Assembly: GCA_029213265.1 (NCBI GenBank)
Contig: JARGNG010000019.1
Location: forward strand, 24,645 to 88,644
Origin: Verrucomicrobiales bacterium
GTDB taxonomy: Bacteria > Verrucomicrobiota > Verrucomicrobiia > Verrucomicrobiales > DEV007
Direction: 5' to 3'
Length of the DNA stretch: 64,000 nt
Program-made: the position numbers and the translations under genes
Shown here: positions 1-9,130 of the stretch, piece by piece
Layout of the letters: each line of letters opens with the position of its first letter
How positions within the stretch are numbered: the stretch's first letter is position 1
Notes under the pieces: model-generated
The model's database searches: none
Told to the model about the DNA's origin: nothing
The model's input: the letters and a program-made list of their open reading frames with translations, nothing else

Positions 1-953
1 ATCTCTTCAGCGGCCCGGACATTCTTCATGCGTTTCATATGTTCCCGAAGGCCGATACTTTCATTCTTTGTGGACTCGAGCCGGTGGGTGAGATTCCGAA
101 ACTCGATTCTCTCACGTCCGCGAATGCCGGTCGTGCCCTTGGGGAAGTGCGCAATGCTCTTGGCGAAATCATCAACTTCAGCTTCTTCCGGACAAAGGAT
201 ATGAAGGAAGATCTTCAGTTCGCGACCTTTCACGGAACGACTCCGATCATGATGATTTTCCTGGCGCGCTCCGGTCAGTATATCAAGAGCATCGAGTTTC
301 AGGAGCTGAACGACGACGGCACTCTGACCGGTAAAGGACTCGATTCCAAGGGAGCAGACGGGGTGAAAATCGAGTTCTCGCCGCGTCGTATGTCGACCAC
401 GAAAACACTCTACTACTTCTCGTCCGACCTATCCGATGGAGGCTTTCCGAAGACCGGGTTTCGCACCTGGCTGGAATCGCAATTGAAGGGAAACAGCTAC
501 CTGAAGGCGGCGTCCTTTCTGATGCACCAGAACTGGTTCAAGCACGTGCGCCAACATCTTCTCGACTACAGCGTTCAGATCGTTCAGGACGATTCCGGAA
601 TTCCCTTCCGCTATTTTGAAGCGGATGTCTGGTATGCCGATCTCTTCGGAAATTACAATGGTCCGATTGACCTGTTCGCTGAGTACTACCAGCGAGGACT
701 TCGTTCTGCCTATCAGACGCGCAAGAAGCCGCTCGATTTCGGCACCGGATACAAGTGGCGAAAAGGGGAGTCGAATCTGATGCGGTTTGTCCGGCAGGAT
801 GCCGTGGCCGGGTTGGAGGCAAAGAAAGCCGAGCCGGCAGCTGATGCACCAGCGGATCCGGCCCCGGCCAAGCCTGCCGCTTCCAAGACACCGGAAGAAG
901 TGCCGACTTCGGCACCGGAAAAAGAAGAGGCTAGTCCTTCTTCAGACCTTTGA
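1..953 (+). CDS. Conserved protein of unknown function, 5' end missing
   Basis: The frame is open from the first complete codon at base 3, and the residues before the first ATG (39) read LFSGPDILHAFH, continuous in style with what follows (FPKADTFILCGLEPVGEIP). The gene therefore begins upstream of the window. The visible part has about 317 residues: a soluble mixed alpha/beta region, then from about residue 270 an Ala/Pro/Glu-rich low-complexity tail. I do not recognise a named domain and assign no function. Its 3' end overlaps the convergent serine hydrolase gene by 23 bp, so the two transcripts are antisense at their ends. Confidence 0.8.
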   Translation, partial: LFSGPDILHAFHMFPKADTFILCGLEPVGEIPKLDSLTSANAGRALGEVRNALGEIINFSFFRTKDMKEDLQFATFHGTTPIMMIFLARSGQYIKSIEFQELNDDGTLTGKGLDSKGADGVKIEFSPRRMSTTKTLYYFSSDLSDGGFPKTGFRTWLESQLKGNSYLKAASFLMHQNWFKHVRQHLLDYSVQIVQDDSGIPFRYFEADVWYADLFGNYNGPIDLFAEYYQRGLRSAYQTRKKPLDFGTGYKWRKGESNLMRFVRQDAVAGLEAKKAEPAADAPADPAPAKPAASKTPEEVPTSAPEKEEASPSSDL

Positions 954-2049
954 ACAAATTGGGGAACAGGGGCTTCGTTTTGCGGGGCTGAGGAGTTGTC
1001 GCTTCGCTCTCCGCATTTTCGAACAGGATCTTGAGAAATTCGTAGTCCCGAAACTCGTGCCCGGGTTTCCCGTGATGTACGACAATCAGATCCATCGAGG
1101 GCACGAGGTAGAGGCGCTGAAAGGTAGACCCCAGGGAACAAACCAGGTCGACCGGAGCATTGGTGCTGAGGCAGGCGCCGCGCCAGTCTTCCGGCATGGG
1201 ATCGAGTTCGAGATCCTCTTCCACGTCCACTTCCCGGGCCCCTTCCGACTTGGCATAGCCGTTCAGCCAGAAGCAAAGACCGAATGCGGGATTGATGGTC
1301 GTTCCCGAAAAGCACTGGGCGAGGCTTTCCGTTTTCACGAGGCGCCGTCCGTTCCATACGCCGCCCGCATTGATCAATTCCCCGAACTTGATCCAGGTTT
1401 TTCCCGTCATATACATCCCCGCCGACGGGACCGGGTTTGCATGGGCATCTTCTCTCCATCGGGAGATCTGGATTCCCAATGGCTGGATCAATTTTCTTTT
1501 CAGATAGTCGTCATAGGAAATGCCTTTTCGTTTCAGTTTGCGACGGAGGATCTCGCAGAAGGCATTGAGGTGACCGGGACCATAGATAAAGCTCTGTCCC
1601 CGGTCGCGGGTCGCTTCGAGTGAGGCGGCGAGGGCAATCTTGTCCTCCGAAGACCTTCCGTAGATTTCTTCAAAGCCGGTTTCCAATCCCGAAGTGAAAT
1701 TGAGGAGATCCCGGATCGTGATTCGACCCCTGCGGGGATCGTCCTTCCATTCGATCAGGGTTTTTGAGGCTGGTTCATCCAGTTTGAGAAGCCCCTCCTC
1801 CTGCGCGATGACCGCCAGCACTCCAAAGAAAGACTTCGTGCCGGAGTAGATATGGAGCGGAGCCCCGGAGTAGCCGTTGTAGTATTTCTCGAAGCGAACC
1901 CGGCCCTGCTCTTTCACGATCAATCCGATTCCGTTGTGCGTCGCCGAATACTTTTGCGCTGCCGCAATCGACGCGGGGGAAAGCTGGGCCCGCGACACAA
2001 TCGGAAGACTGAGAAAGAGTGCGAGGAGGAACGAAATGCGAAAACCCAT
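931..2049 (-). CDS. Secreted beta-lactamase-family serine hydrolase
   Basis: The 372-residue protein has a signal peptide (about residues 1-21, ending SRA). Its penicillin-binding/class C beta-lactamase-like core carries the SxxK nucleophile motif as Ser69-Gly-Thr-Lys72. The following segments (LLNFTSGLETGFEE and FIYGPGHLNAFCEIL) match the serine hydrolase family, which includes esterases, D-aminopeptidases and transpeptidase relatives. The usual YxN is not clean; the equivalent stretch is YGPGHLN. Substrate is unknown, and the protein probably acts in the periplasm. It lies divergent from transaldolase and convergent with the preceding gene. Confidence 0.85.
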   Translation of the reverse strand: MGFRISFLLALFLSLPIVSRAQLSPASIAAAQKYSATHNGIGLIVKEQGRVRFEKYYNGYSGAPLHIYSGTKSFFGVLAVIAQEEGLLKLDEPASKTLIEWKDDPRRGRITIRDLLNFTSGLETGFEEIYGRSSEDKIALAASLEATRDRGQSFIYGPGHLNAFCEILRRKLKRKGISYDDYLKRKLIQPLGIQISRWREDAHANPVPSAGMYMTGKTWIKFGELINAGGVWNGRRLVKTESLAQCFSGTTINPAFGLCFWLNGYAKSEGAREVDVEEDLELDPMPEDWRGACLSTNAPVDLVCSLGSTFQRLYLVPSMDLIVVHHGKPGHEFRDYEFLKILFENAESEATTPQPRKTKPLFPNLFKGLKKD

Positions 2050-2175
2050 TGCTGGAGAAGATGCCCGCTTCGGGCGCGCGGGTCAAAGACGAAGCGAGAC
2101 GATATGGTTTCCCGGATACGTCCTCGGGGAGGGTGTATCATTGGACAGACGGCGCGATCTCCGGCAAATTGAGTC

Positions 2176-3135
2176 ATGGCCAATCAACTCGACCAACTTA
2201 AGCAGTTCACCACCGTTGTCGCTGATACGGGAGACTTCGAGGCGATGCGCGAATACCAGCCGCAGGATGCTACGACCAACCCTTCGTTGATTTTGAAAGC
2301 CTCCCAGCAGGAGCAATATGCGGAACTGGTCGACAAAGCTTTGTCCGACGCGGCCAGCTCCGGCCTGTCCGGTGAGGCGGCCGTCGAAGCAGCCATTGAT
2401 CGAGTGCTCATCGCATTCGGAAAGGAAATTCTGAAAATTGTTCCCGGACGTGTCTCCACCGAAGTGGATGCCCGCCTTTCTTTTGACGAAGCCGGCACGA
2501 TCGCCAAGGCACAGCATCTGATCGCTCTCTACGAAGGCGAAGGGATCGACCGTGAGAGAATTCTTATCAAGATTGCGTCGACGTGGGAGGGAATCGAGGC
2601 TGCTTCCAAGCTTCAGGATGAAGGAATCAGCTGCAATCTGACTCTCATGTTTTCTCTCGCTCAGGCGGTTGCTTGCGCCGAAGGAGGAATTCAGCTCATC
2701 TCCCCGTTCGTCGGGCGGATCTACGACTGGTTTAAAAAGGAAACCGGAAATGAATACACCGGCGCCGATGATCCGGGTGTGCAATCGGTTCAGGAAATCT
2801 ATTCGTACTACCGAAAGTTTGGTTATGAAACGGAAGTAATGGGAGCCAGTTTTCGAAATACCAGTCAGATCCTTGAGTTGGCGGGGTGCGACCTTCTTAC
2901 CATCGGCCCCGATCTGCTCGAGCAACTTCAGAGTACGGAAGGCGACCTTGTCCGGAAACTCGATCCGGAAAGTGCTGCGTCCTCCGATATCGAAAAACTC
3001 GATCTCGATGAAAAGACCTTTCGCTATCTCCTCAACGAGGATGCGATGGCGACGGAGAAGACGGCCCAGGGAATTCGCGCTTTCGCCGCTGATATCGTGA
3101 AGATGGAGAAGCTGATCGCTGAAAAACTGGGTTAG
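2176..3135 (+). CDS. tal: Transaldolase
   Basis: The 319 residues match class I transaldolases of the TalB type (about 317 residues). The enzyme transfers a dihydroxyacetone unit from sedoheptulose-7-phosphate to glyceraldehyde-3-phosphate in the non-oxidative pentose phosphate pathway. Visible motifs are DATTNPSLI (31-39) and the Schiff-base lysine Lys132 in [11 protein letters not shown], the same position as in E. coli TalB. Asp17, Asn35 and Glu96 occupy the expected active-site places. The protein is cytoplasmic. The gene is monocistronic: the next gene starts 110 bp downstream. Confidence 0.97.
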   Translation: MANQLDQLKQFTTVVADTGDFEAMREYQPQDATTNPSLILKASQQEQYAELVDKALSDAASSGLSGEAAVEAAIDRVLIAFGKEILKIVPGRVSTEVDARLSFDEAGTIAKAQHLIALYEGEGIDRERILIKIASTWEGIEAASKLQDEGISCNLTLMFSLAQAVACAEGGIQLISPFVGRIYDWFKKETGNEYTGADDPGVQSVQEIYSYYRKFGYETEVMGASFRNTSQILELAGCDLLTIGPDLLEQLQSTEGDLVRKLDPESAASSDIEKLDLDEKTFRYLLNEDAMATEKTAQGIRAFAADIVKMEKLIAEKLG

Positions 3136-3245
3136 AAAACCTTTCGCCCCCGAGCCGGGATTGAATCCCCTTCATTTGTGGTCCACGTATTGTCTATGTC
3201 GAGTTCGCAACGCACCGGGCTGCGCCTTCACGACCGTGACTTTTC

Positions 3246-4355
3246 ATGGAACTGTTTTTTTGGATCTTTCTGGGACTTGTCCTTATTCTCTGGTTTGGGG
3301 GATGGGTCATGTCGGCCAGGTTCCGCACCGTTCCCGCTCTTGAGCCCGGGGCACCCAAGCCCCTGGTGAAAATCTCGATCGTTGTTCCCGCCCGTGACGA
3401 AGAGGAAAACCTTGAGCGGCTTCTGCCTTCGCTCACCACGCAGGAATTTTCTCCCGACGAGATCATTGTCGTAAATGACCAGTCGACCGACCTAACTGCC
3501 GAAATTGCGAAAGAACACGGTGCGACGGTACTGGATGGTCGGCCGCTTCCCGAGGGCTGGTATGGAAAGCCCTGGGCCTGCCAGCAGGGTGCCGATGCCG
3601 CCACCGGCGACTGGATTCTCTTTCTCGATGCCGACACGGTGGTGGAGGAGGAAGGCCTCCTTCGGATCGGTCATCTCGCACGACAAGAGGATAGCGTGCA
3701 TTCGATTTGTCCTTACCATCGAGTTCCGACCGCGGCGGAGCAGTTGTCGGCTTTCTTCAATGTGATTATGATTCTCGGGATGAACGCCTTCACCCTCAAA
3801 GGGGACCGCGCTTCGCAAATCGGTCTATTTGGACAGGCGATGTTCGTGTCGAGAAAGCAGTACGATGCCGTGGGCGGACATGAACCCGTCAAAACCGAAG
3901 TGCTGGAGAATTTTCATCTCTCCCGATTTTTCACGGAGGCCGGATTCCAATGCCGCTGCTATCTCGGAAGGGGAACGATATCGATGAGAATGTTTCCGGA
4001 CGGGTGGTGGGACATTGTCGCCGGCTGGAGCAAAGGCTTTGTTTCGGGTGCGGACAACACGCCGCGCAGCGCGGTGGTTGGGATTTCTTTCTGGCTCTCC
4101 GGACTGATCATGGGAACGATTTCCCTGACTTTTCTCCCACTGGCCTCTCCTGCCGTAACGGCGGCAGTGGCGGGGATGTATTCTCTCTGTGTGATACAGA
4201 CTTTCTATCTCTTCAAGAATATCGGTAGCTACTGGTTCATCGGGATCCTTCTTTTCCCGGTCGGGCTGATTTTCTACCAGTCCGTTTTTTTCCGGGCGCT
4301 TTTCCGGAAGCGACAGGGTGGACAGATCCAGTGGAAAGGTCGCGATGTTACTTGA
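3246..4355 (+). CDS. crtQ: CrtQ/CruC-type carotenoid glycosyltransferase (GT2)
   Basis: This 369-residue membrane glycosyltransferase has an N-terminal membrane segment (1-22), a GT-A domain beginning KISIVVPARDEEENLERLL (42-60), the metal-binding Asp128-x-Asp130 in FLDADT, and the family segment GWYGKPWAC (104-112). Three or four hydrophobic segments follow near the C-terminus. This architecture is that of 4,4'-diaponeurosporenoate glycosyltransferase (CrtQ) and hydroxychlorobactene glucosyltransferase (CruC). The call is strengthened by the next gene, a CrtO-like acyltransferase overlapping by 11 bp, which gives the staphyloxanthin-type pair. The exact acceptor is inferred, and no carotenoid backbone genes lie in the window. 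Confidence 0.82.
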   Translation: MELFFWIFLGLVLILWFGGWVMSARFRTVPALEPGAPKPLVKISIVVPARDEEENLERLLPSLTTQEFSPDEIIVVNDQSTDLTAEIAKEHGATVLDGRPLPEGWYGKPWACQQGADAATGDWILFLDADTVVEEEGLLRIGHLARQEDSVHSICPYHRVPTAAEQLSAFFNVIMILGMNAFTLKGDRASQIGLFGQAMFVSRKQYDAVGGHEPVKTEVLENFHLSRFFTEAGFQCRCYLGRGTISMRMFPDGWWDIVAGWSKGFVSGADNTPRSAVVGISFWLSGLIMGTISLTFLPLASPAVTAAVAGMYSLCVIQTFYLFKNIGSYWFIGILLFPVGLIFYQSVFFRALFRKRQGGQIQWKGRDVT

Positions 4356-4857
4356 GCTCTCCAACCTCTGGATTGTCATTCTTAACGTGATCGGAGTCCC
4401 GGCGATCCACCTGGGAATTTCCTGGATCTTTACCCGCATGCCGCGAAGTCGTTTTCATCCGGACTCCTTCTGGTTTCGCACCCGGGCCTGGGAGGACGGA
4501 GGCGCATTTTATCAGAAGTGGTTTCGGATTCGTCAGTGGAAGGGCCTCCTTCCCGACGCCGCACCCTGGTTTGATGGATTTGCGAAAGGAAAATTGAAGG
4601 ATCAAGATCCGGACCACCTTCGCGATTTCATTTCCGAAACCTGCCGCGGTGAACTGGCCCACTACGCGCAAATCCCCGGTATCTGGCTGACCTTGATCTG
4701 GAATCCTTGGCCGGTCGCGGCCGTGGTTATGATCGTCTACGCCGTGCTATCGAATCTTCCCTGCATTCTCCTGCAAAGGTTCACGAGAGCCAGGCTGCTT
4801 CGTTTTCTGCCGGACGTGGAGGCAGGAACGGAAACTACCGTTGAGTCTTCGGGGTAG
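4345..4857 (+). CDS. crtO: CrtO-like glycosyl-carotenoid acyltransferase
   Basis: This 170-residue integral membrane protein resembles glycosyl-4,4'-diaponeurosporenoate acyltransferase, which esterifies the sugar of a glycosylated C30 carotenoid with a fatty acid. Family hallmarks are visible: the segment WEDGGAFYQKWFRIRQWKG followed by LPD, then ETCRGELAHYAQIP, WNPWP and NLPCILLQRFTRARL. Hydrophobic segments flank this core. I chose the ATG at 4345 because it overlaps the glycosyltransferase stop by 11 bp and begins right at the first membrane helix; an ATG at 4318 is possible. It is convergent with the HtrA gene, 6 bp away. Confidence 0.85.
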   Translation: MLLELSNLWIVILNVIGVPAIHLGISWIFTRMPRSRFHPDSFWFRTRAWEDGGAFYQKWFRIRQWKGLLPDAAPWFDGFAKGKLKDQDPDHLRDFISETCRGELAHYAQIPGIWLTLIWNPWPVAAVVMIVYAVLSNLPCILLQRFTRARLLRFLPDVEAGTETTVESSG

Positions 4858-4863
4858 GGCCTG

Positions 4864-6420
4864 CTAGGGATTCAACAAGGCCCGGATCAATCTGCCGTCG
4901 CGGCTCAGGACCATTACCGTAGTCCTGTCCTGAGGCAAAGACCCTAACAGATCAAAAAATGTGGTCGCATCAGTTACCGGATCCTGATTGATCCGGTGAA
5001 TCAGATCACCGATCCGAAATTGCTGGGCGGCCTGCGACCCTTCGATAACTTCCGTGATCACAATTGCTGCAGTCGACTCAGTGAGACCGAGCGCAGTTCG
5101 TTGTTGCGGCGACAGATTTCCCACCTTGATACCGAGGGCCTCGGCAATGGATTGCCCGTTGGCGGAAATGTCCGATTTCAGTTTCAGCGTATTCGTATCG
5201 GATTTGGCGATTACATTGACGCTGGTCTCCAGGGTCTTCCGCTTGCGAACAATCATTACTTTGGACGCCTCTCCCGACTTCATCGAACGAATTCTCGAGA
5301 GCGCTTCCTCCGCAGTCTTGGCCTCCTTTCCGTCAAACTTCACAATGACGTCACCGGGTTTGAGGCCGGCTTCCTCCGCTGGCGAACCCGGAACCACATT
5401 GGTGATGAGAGCCCCCTGTGTGCTGCTGAGACCGAGGGCGAGGGCAAGATTGCGGGAAATGTTTTCGAGTTCGAGGCCCATGTATCCGCGAATGAGCGGG
5501 CGACCCAGAACAATGGCTTCGAAGACTTCCTTCACTTCGTTGGCGGGAATCGCGAGACCGATTCCCTGCCATACGCGAACATCCTGCTGCCCGGTGAAGA
5601 TCGCCACATTGATCCCGACAATTTCACCGCGAATGTTCACGAGCGGGCCGCCTGAGTTTCCGGGGTTAATGACCGCATCCACCTGGAAGTATTCGTTGGA
5701 GCCGTCACTGAGCTCCCGCTGTTTTGCACTGATGATTCCGCGGGTGACGGTTTCGTTGAGGCCAAAAGGATTTCCCACGGCGAGAACCATTTCTCCGACA
5801 CGGACTTCATCTGAATCCCCGAATCCAAGAGGTCGGAACTTGGGAAGTGTGGTTCCCTCAGGTGGGAGCAACTTGAGGATCGCCACATCGACATTGGGAT
5901 CACTCCCGACCCACTCGGCATCAAAGATCCCTCCATCGTGAGTCGTTATTTTGATCTGATCGACTCCGGCAACGACATGATGATTCGTCACGATGTGGCC
6001 CTGCTCGGTCACAATGACTCCTGAACCGAGGCCGGGTGCTTCATATCGTTGGTTTTTCCGAACGCCGAAAATTCCCCACGGATCAGTCGGGACGACGCGG
6101 GTGACATTCACTTCGGTGGTGGTATCGATGCTGACCACGGAAGTCACTACAGCGTCGGTGAGATCGGACATCGCGCGATTCACTTCCTGGAGTACGCCGG
6201 TGTCGTTTAAATCGAGAGGCACTGCCCGGAGGAGGGGTTTTCCATCCGCAGCCTGAGCGACAATGGGTTGGGAGCCTCCGATCATAGCGGTAACCGGTTG
6301 CCCGCGTAGCAGATCAAATATGTCGTAACGTCCCTCCTCATCGATGAGAAGGCGATAGCCAAGGGCCGAGACCACAACGAGAGCGGTCAGGGTAAAAAAT
6401 TGCAGAGTGTATCGGATCAT
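4864..6420 (-). CDS. HtrA/DegP-type periplasmic serine protease
   Basis: The 518-residue S1C protease has an N-terminal signal or signal anchor (about 5-22). The trypsin-like domain holds the triad His148 (TNHHVVAG), Asp178 (NVDVAILKL) and Ser256 (INPGNSGGPL). Two PDZ domains follow: the first from about 310 (GYMGLELENISRNLALALG onward), the second in the last 90 residues (GDLIHRINQDPV). This is the standard DegP/DegQ/HtrA layout for quality control and stress proteolysis in the periplasm. The thioredoxin-fold gene upstream lies on the same strand 77 bp away and may be co-transcribed. Confidence 0.93.
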   Translation of the reverse strand: MIRYTLQFFTLTALVVVSALGYRLLIDEEGRYDIFDLLRGQPVTAMIGGSQPIVAQAADGKPLLRAVPLDLNDTGVLQEVNRAMSDLTDAVVTSVVSIDTTTEVNVTRVVPTDPWGIFGVRKNQRYEAPGLGSGVIVTEQGHIVTNHHVVAGVDQIKITTHDGGIFDAEWVGSDPNVDVAILKLLPPEGTTLPKFRPLGFGDSDEVRVGEMVLAVGNPFGLNETVTRGIISAKQRELSDGSNEYFQVDAVINPGNSGGPLVNIRGEIVGINVAIFTGQQDVRVWQGIGLAIPANEVKEVFEAIVLGRPLIRGYMGLELENISRNLALALGLSSTQGALITNVVPGSPAEEAGLKPGDVIVKFDGKEAKTAEEALSRIRSMKSGEASKVMIVRKRKTLETSVNVIAKSDTNTLKLKSDISANGQSIAEALGIKVGNLSPQQRTALGLTESTAAIVITEVIEGSQAAQQFRIGDLIHRINQDPVTDATTFFDLLGSLPQDRTTVMVLSRDGRLIRALLNP

Positions 6421-6497
6421 GGAGTCAAAAACGGGTCCTTGAGATCAAAGAAATAGCGCCATCGGGCGGGGATTTTGTTCCCAAATGTGAGCGCTTT

Positions 6498-7628
6498 TCA
6501 CGGATCTTTCCTCTCTTCATCGACCGGCTGAAGAGCTTCGCGGGCAGGAAAGGATTCGGCGAGCTTCTGATCTTCGGGTGACAAATCGTTCATTTTGATG
6601 ATCCATTTTACACCGGATACATCCTGGAGACGGGCGTGAACAGCATCCCGATCCACAAATTTCGCGAAGATCACTTTGCCGAGGTAGTTGGACCAGTCGC
6701 GGTATCCGTAGCGAACCAGATTCTTCTTCTGCACCTTGATCGATTCGAGGACAGGATGGCAGGTGTTTCTCAGCTCGTTAAAATAATCAATCGGACGCCC
6801 GGTTCGATACCCCCGGATTCCCCGTTCCACTTCCCCGTTCGGGTTGAATACGAGGACGTTCGGGTAACCCCGAACCTTGAATTTGTCCTTCAGCCTACGG
6901 AGGACATCGGGGGCGTCCGTGATGTTTCTGGGATAGCTGAGGTAGCAGATGATGAGATTCTCCTTCACATATTCGTTGAAACTCTTGGTGGAAAAAACTT
7001 CCTCGGAAAGGGACATCGCCTGAGTGTTCCACATGCCGGTGAACAGGAGCAACATGGGTTTCTGCTCCCGCTGAGCACGGGCAAAGGCGTAGTGAGGATT
7101 GATCTCCCACCAGGCGCTATCAGGATCCTCAGGGAAGACTTTGACCCGCTCCGGTCTTGTGTTTTCAATAACACGTCCGATTGCCTGCATAGCCGAAACC
7201 GTAGGTCCTGCGGGTAGAGAGGGGTTTGCTGGCTGGACCGGTGTTGCGACAGGAGGAAGCGTCATAACAGGCCCTCCGGGAACTCCATCCTGGGTGGCAA
7301 ATCCCGCTGCCGGGGGAATCGTCGGGCTCGCGACGGGAGGAGCCGCTGTCGGGAGTGCGCGCATGGGAGCATTTCCTGCAGCCGGATTTGCTGCCGGCGC
7401 TCCGGGATACGGAATGCCACCGGAAGCAGGAGGATTGGCTGGTGCAGCTGGAGCCTCCACTCTCCCACTTTCCTGCGCAACTCCCAGAGAAAAAGGCATC
7501 CAAACCATTCCTGAGAACGTTAGAAAGAAGACAAATGTCGTTTTTTGGATCATTCCTGTTCGCTTTCCCTGTAATAATGCACGGTTTTTCCCGATAGGAA
7601 AATTGACAATGGGAGAAGACTTGCCCAT
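6498..7628 (-). CDS. Secreted thioredoxin-fold protein lacking CxxC
   Basis: The 376-residue product has a hydrophobic signal segment near residues 29-48, then about 110 residues rich in Pro and Ala (a linker). A thioredoxin-like domain of the DUF255/thioredoxin_7 type follows, with KPMLLLFTGMWNTQAM where CxxC would be, and VRGYPNVLVFNPNGE later. The redox cysteines are absent, so a thiol-disulfide role is unlikely; a structural or binding role is inferred. I kept the start at 7628 because a GGAGGG Shine-Dalgarno lies 8 bases before it; an ATG at 7553, just before the signal peptide, is the alternative. It precedes the HtrA gene on the same strand. Confidence 0.75.
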   Translation of the reverse strand: MGKSSPIVNFPIGKNRALLQGKRTGMIQKTTFVFFLTFSGMVWMPFSLGVAQESGRVEAPAAPANPPASGGIPYPGAPAANPAAGNAPMRALPTAAPPVASPTIPPAAGFATQDGVPGGPVMTLPPVATPVQPANPSLPAGPTVSAMQAIGRVIENTRPERVKVFPEDPDSAWWEINPHYAFARAQREQKPMLLLFTGMWNTQAMSLSEEVFSTKSFNEYVKENLIICYLSYPRNITDAPDVLRRLKDKFKVRGYPNVLVFNPNGEVERGIRGYRTGRPIDYFNELRNTCHPVLESIKVQKKNLVRYGYRDWSNYLGKVIFAKFVDRDAVHARLQDVSGVKWIIKMNDLSPEDQKLAESFPAREALQPVDEERKDP

Positions 7629-7655
7629 TTTGGCAACCCTCCCGCCGCGACTGCG

Positions 7656-8192
7656 ATGGAAAACAGGAATACGAAACGCTATATTTATCCAGCCCTGGTG
7701 TTCGGGTTACTCTTTCTGATATGGATGGTGTTCTCGGGTCTATTCGATCCGTTTCACCTCTCTCTCGGTCTGATTTCGTGTGGCCTCGTCACCTGGATGT
7801 CGTCTGACCTGTTATTCGAGCATCGCGATGTCCCCTTGCGCAATCGACTGCGACAGGCTATTCGATTCCTTTCCTATGCCGGATGGTTGCTCTGGCAGGT
7901 GGTCCTTGCCAACATTCATCTGATCAAACTCGCATTCGGACCGAAAGAAGCGCTTCATCCTCAGTTCGTCCGATATGAAACTTCTCTGAAAAACGATTTT
8001 GAGAAATATTTACTCGCCAATTCGATCACTCTTACCCCGGGAACTGTGACCACAAAAATCTTGGGCAATACGTTCTACATTCACGCGATCGACGATATTG
8101 CTTCGGCTGGACTGGACGGGGAAATGGAACGCCGCATCGCCTGGATTTTTTCCGGCTGGAAGAACGAGCCCGAGGAGAAAGCTGAAATCTAA
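7656..8192 (+). CDS. mrpE: Mrp-type antiporter subunit E
   Basis: The 178-residue membrane protein opens the antiporter operon. It matches MnhE/MrpE (MbhA in archaeal membrane hydrogenases): hydrophobic segments at about 10-50 and 70-95, then the conserved cytoplasmic part with NSITLTPGTVTTKI, FYIHAIDD and a terminal amphipathic region. In Mrp complexes subunit E is needed for assembly and peripheral structure rather than proton pumping. Downstream mrpF starts 3 bases after the stop. The gene is divergent from the thioredoxin-fold gene, so the 27-bp gap between start codons and the flanking sequence must hold both promoters. Confidence 0.92.
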   Translation: MENRNTKRYIYPALVFGLLFLIWMVFSGLFDPFHLSLGLISCGLVTWMSSDLLFEHRDVPLRNRLRQAIRFLSYAGWLLWQVVLANIHLIKLAFGPKEALHPQFVRYETSLKNDFEKYLLANSITLTPGTVTTKILGNTFYIHAIDDIASAGLDGEMERRIAWIFSGWKNEPEEKAEI

Positions 8193-8195
8193 CGC

Positions 8196-8504
8196 ATGAC
8201 CTTCGATCATTTTTCCGTCGGGGTTGGTCTTGCCCTTTTGATTCTCATGCTTCCGGCGATGTGGCGCATGACGATCGGTCCGACCGCGCTGGATCGAATC
8301 GTAGCCGTCAATGTCATCGGGACAAAGACGGCCGTTCTCCTCGTCGTCATCGGTGTGATTTTTCACCGGGTCGAGATGTTCGTCGACTTCGCCCTGGCAT
8401 ATGCGCTCTTGAACTTCACTGGTTCTCTTGCTGCGGCGCGATTCCTTCACAAAACAAAAACGAATAAGGCGCTGCTCGAAGAAAAGGGAGGCACGGAATC
8501 ATGA
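8196..8504 (+). CDS. mrpF: Mrp-type antiporter subunit F
   Basis: This is a 102-residue, three-helix membrane protein. It matches MrpF (MbhB): the conserved segment RMTIGPTALDRIVAVNVIGT with the GPT.xDR signature, then VEMFVDFALAYALLNFTGSLA. It is a small accessory subunit of the antiporter membrane domain. Its stop codon overlaps the mrpG start by 4 bp, indicating translational coupling. Confidence 0.93.
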   Translation: MTFDHFSVGVGLALLILMLPAMWRMTIGPTALDRIVAVNVIGTKTAVLLVVIGVIFHRVEMFVDFALAYALLNFTGSLAAARFLHKTKTNKALLEEKGGTES

Positions 8505-8872
8505 TTGTCACGATCATCAGTGTCATTTTCATTCTCCTCGGACTGCTCTTCTTTCTTGGTGCTGCGGTCGGATTGATTCGTTTCCCGGACTTCTATACTC
8601 GAACCCATGCCGCCGGTAAGGGCGACACCCTTTCCAGTCTTCTGGTAATCCTCGGATTCGCGGTGTATCAGCTCAAAGACTTTCACGGATTCTCTCATGA
8701 CTGGCCGATCCTTCTCGTGATTCTGAAGCTCCTCGCTGTTTCCCTCTTTATTTTTCTGACCAGCCCCTCCAGCACCCACGCCCTTATGGATGCGGGATGG
8801 GAAGACAAGGTCGAGCCGGAGATCGGGAAAGGGCGACCGAATCACCTCAACGATGATTGTGGAAAATTTTAA
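8501..8872 (+). CDS. mrpG: Mrp-type antiporter subunit G
   Basis: This 123-residue membrane protein matches MrpG (MbhC): an N-terminal helix IISVIFILLGLLFFLGAAVG, then the family signature RFPDFYTRTHAAGKGDTLSS, and a hydrophobic C-terminal half with LTSPSSTHALMDAGW. A GGGAGG sequence lies about ten bases before the ATG, one of the clear Shine-Dalgarno sites in the operon. It is a small structural subunit of the complex. Confidence 0.94.
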   Translation: MIVTIISVIFILLGLLFFLGAAVGLIRFPDFYTRTHAAGKGDTLSSLLVILGFAVYQLKDFHGFSHDWPILLVILKLLAVSLFIFLTSPSSTHALMDAGWEDKVEPEIGKGRPNHLNDDCGKF

Positions 8873-8884
8873 CCTGACGAGACT

Positions 8885-9130
8885 GTGATTTTTGCTTTCG
8901 ACATCGTGATTCTCGTTTTTCTCGTGATCGCTGCGATCATTTCACTAAGCGTGAAAGATCTCCTCAGCGCTTCGATGATCTTCGGGATTTACGGATTCCT
9001 TATTTGTCTGCTGTGGGCGGAAATGGGAGCTGTTGACGTCGCCTTCACCGAAGCATCTGTCGGAGCAGGAATCAGTGCGGTTCTTCTCGTCGCGACGGTC
9101 TATAACACGAAACGGAAATCCTCGGACTGA
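8885..9130 (+). CDS. DUF4040/MbhD-like subunit (MrpA C-terminal piece)
   Basis: This 81-residue three-helix protein starts with GTG. It matches the DUF4040/MbhD module, which in classical Mrp systems is fused to the C-terminal end of MrpA. The typical sequence IISLSVKDLLSASMIFGIYGFLICLLWAEMGAVDVAFTEASVGAG is present, including the acidic DVAFTEA stretch thought to be part of the ion path. As a free-standing gene it places this operon closer to Mbh/Mbs-type membrane modules than to Bacillus Mrp. Its stop overlaps the next ATG by one base. Confidence 0.9.
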   Translation: MIFAFDIVILVFLVIAAIISLSVKDLLSASMIFGIYGFLICLLWAEMGAVDVAFTEASVGAGISAVLLVATVYNTKRKSSD

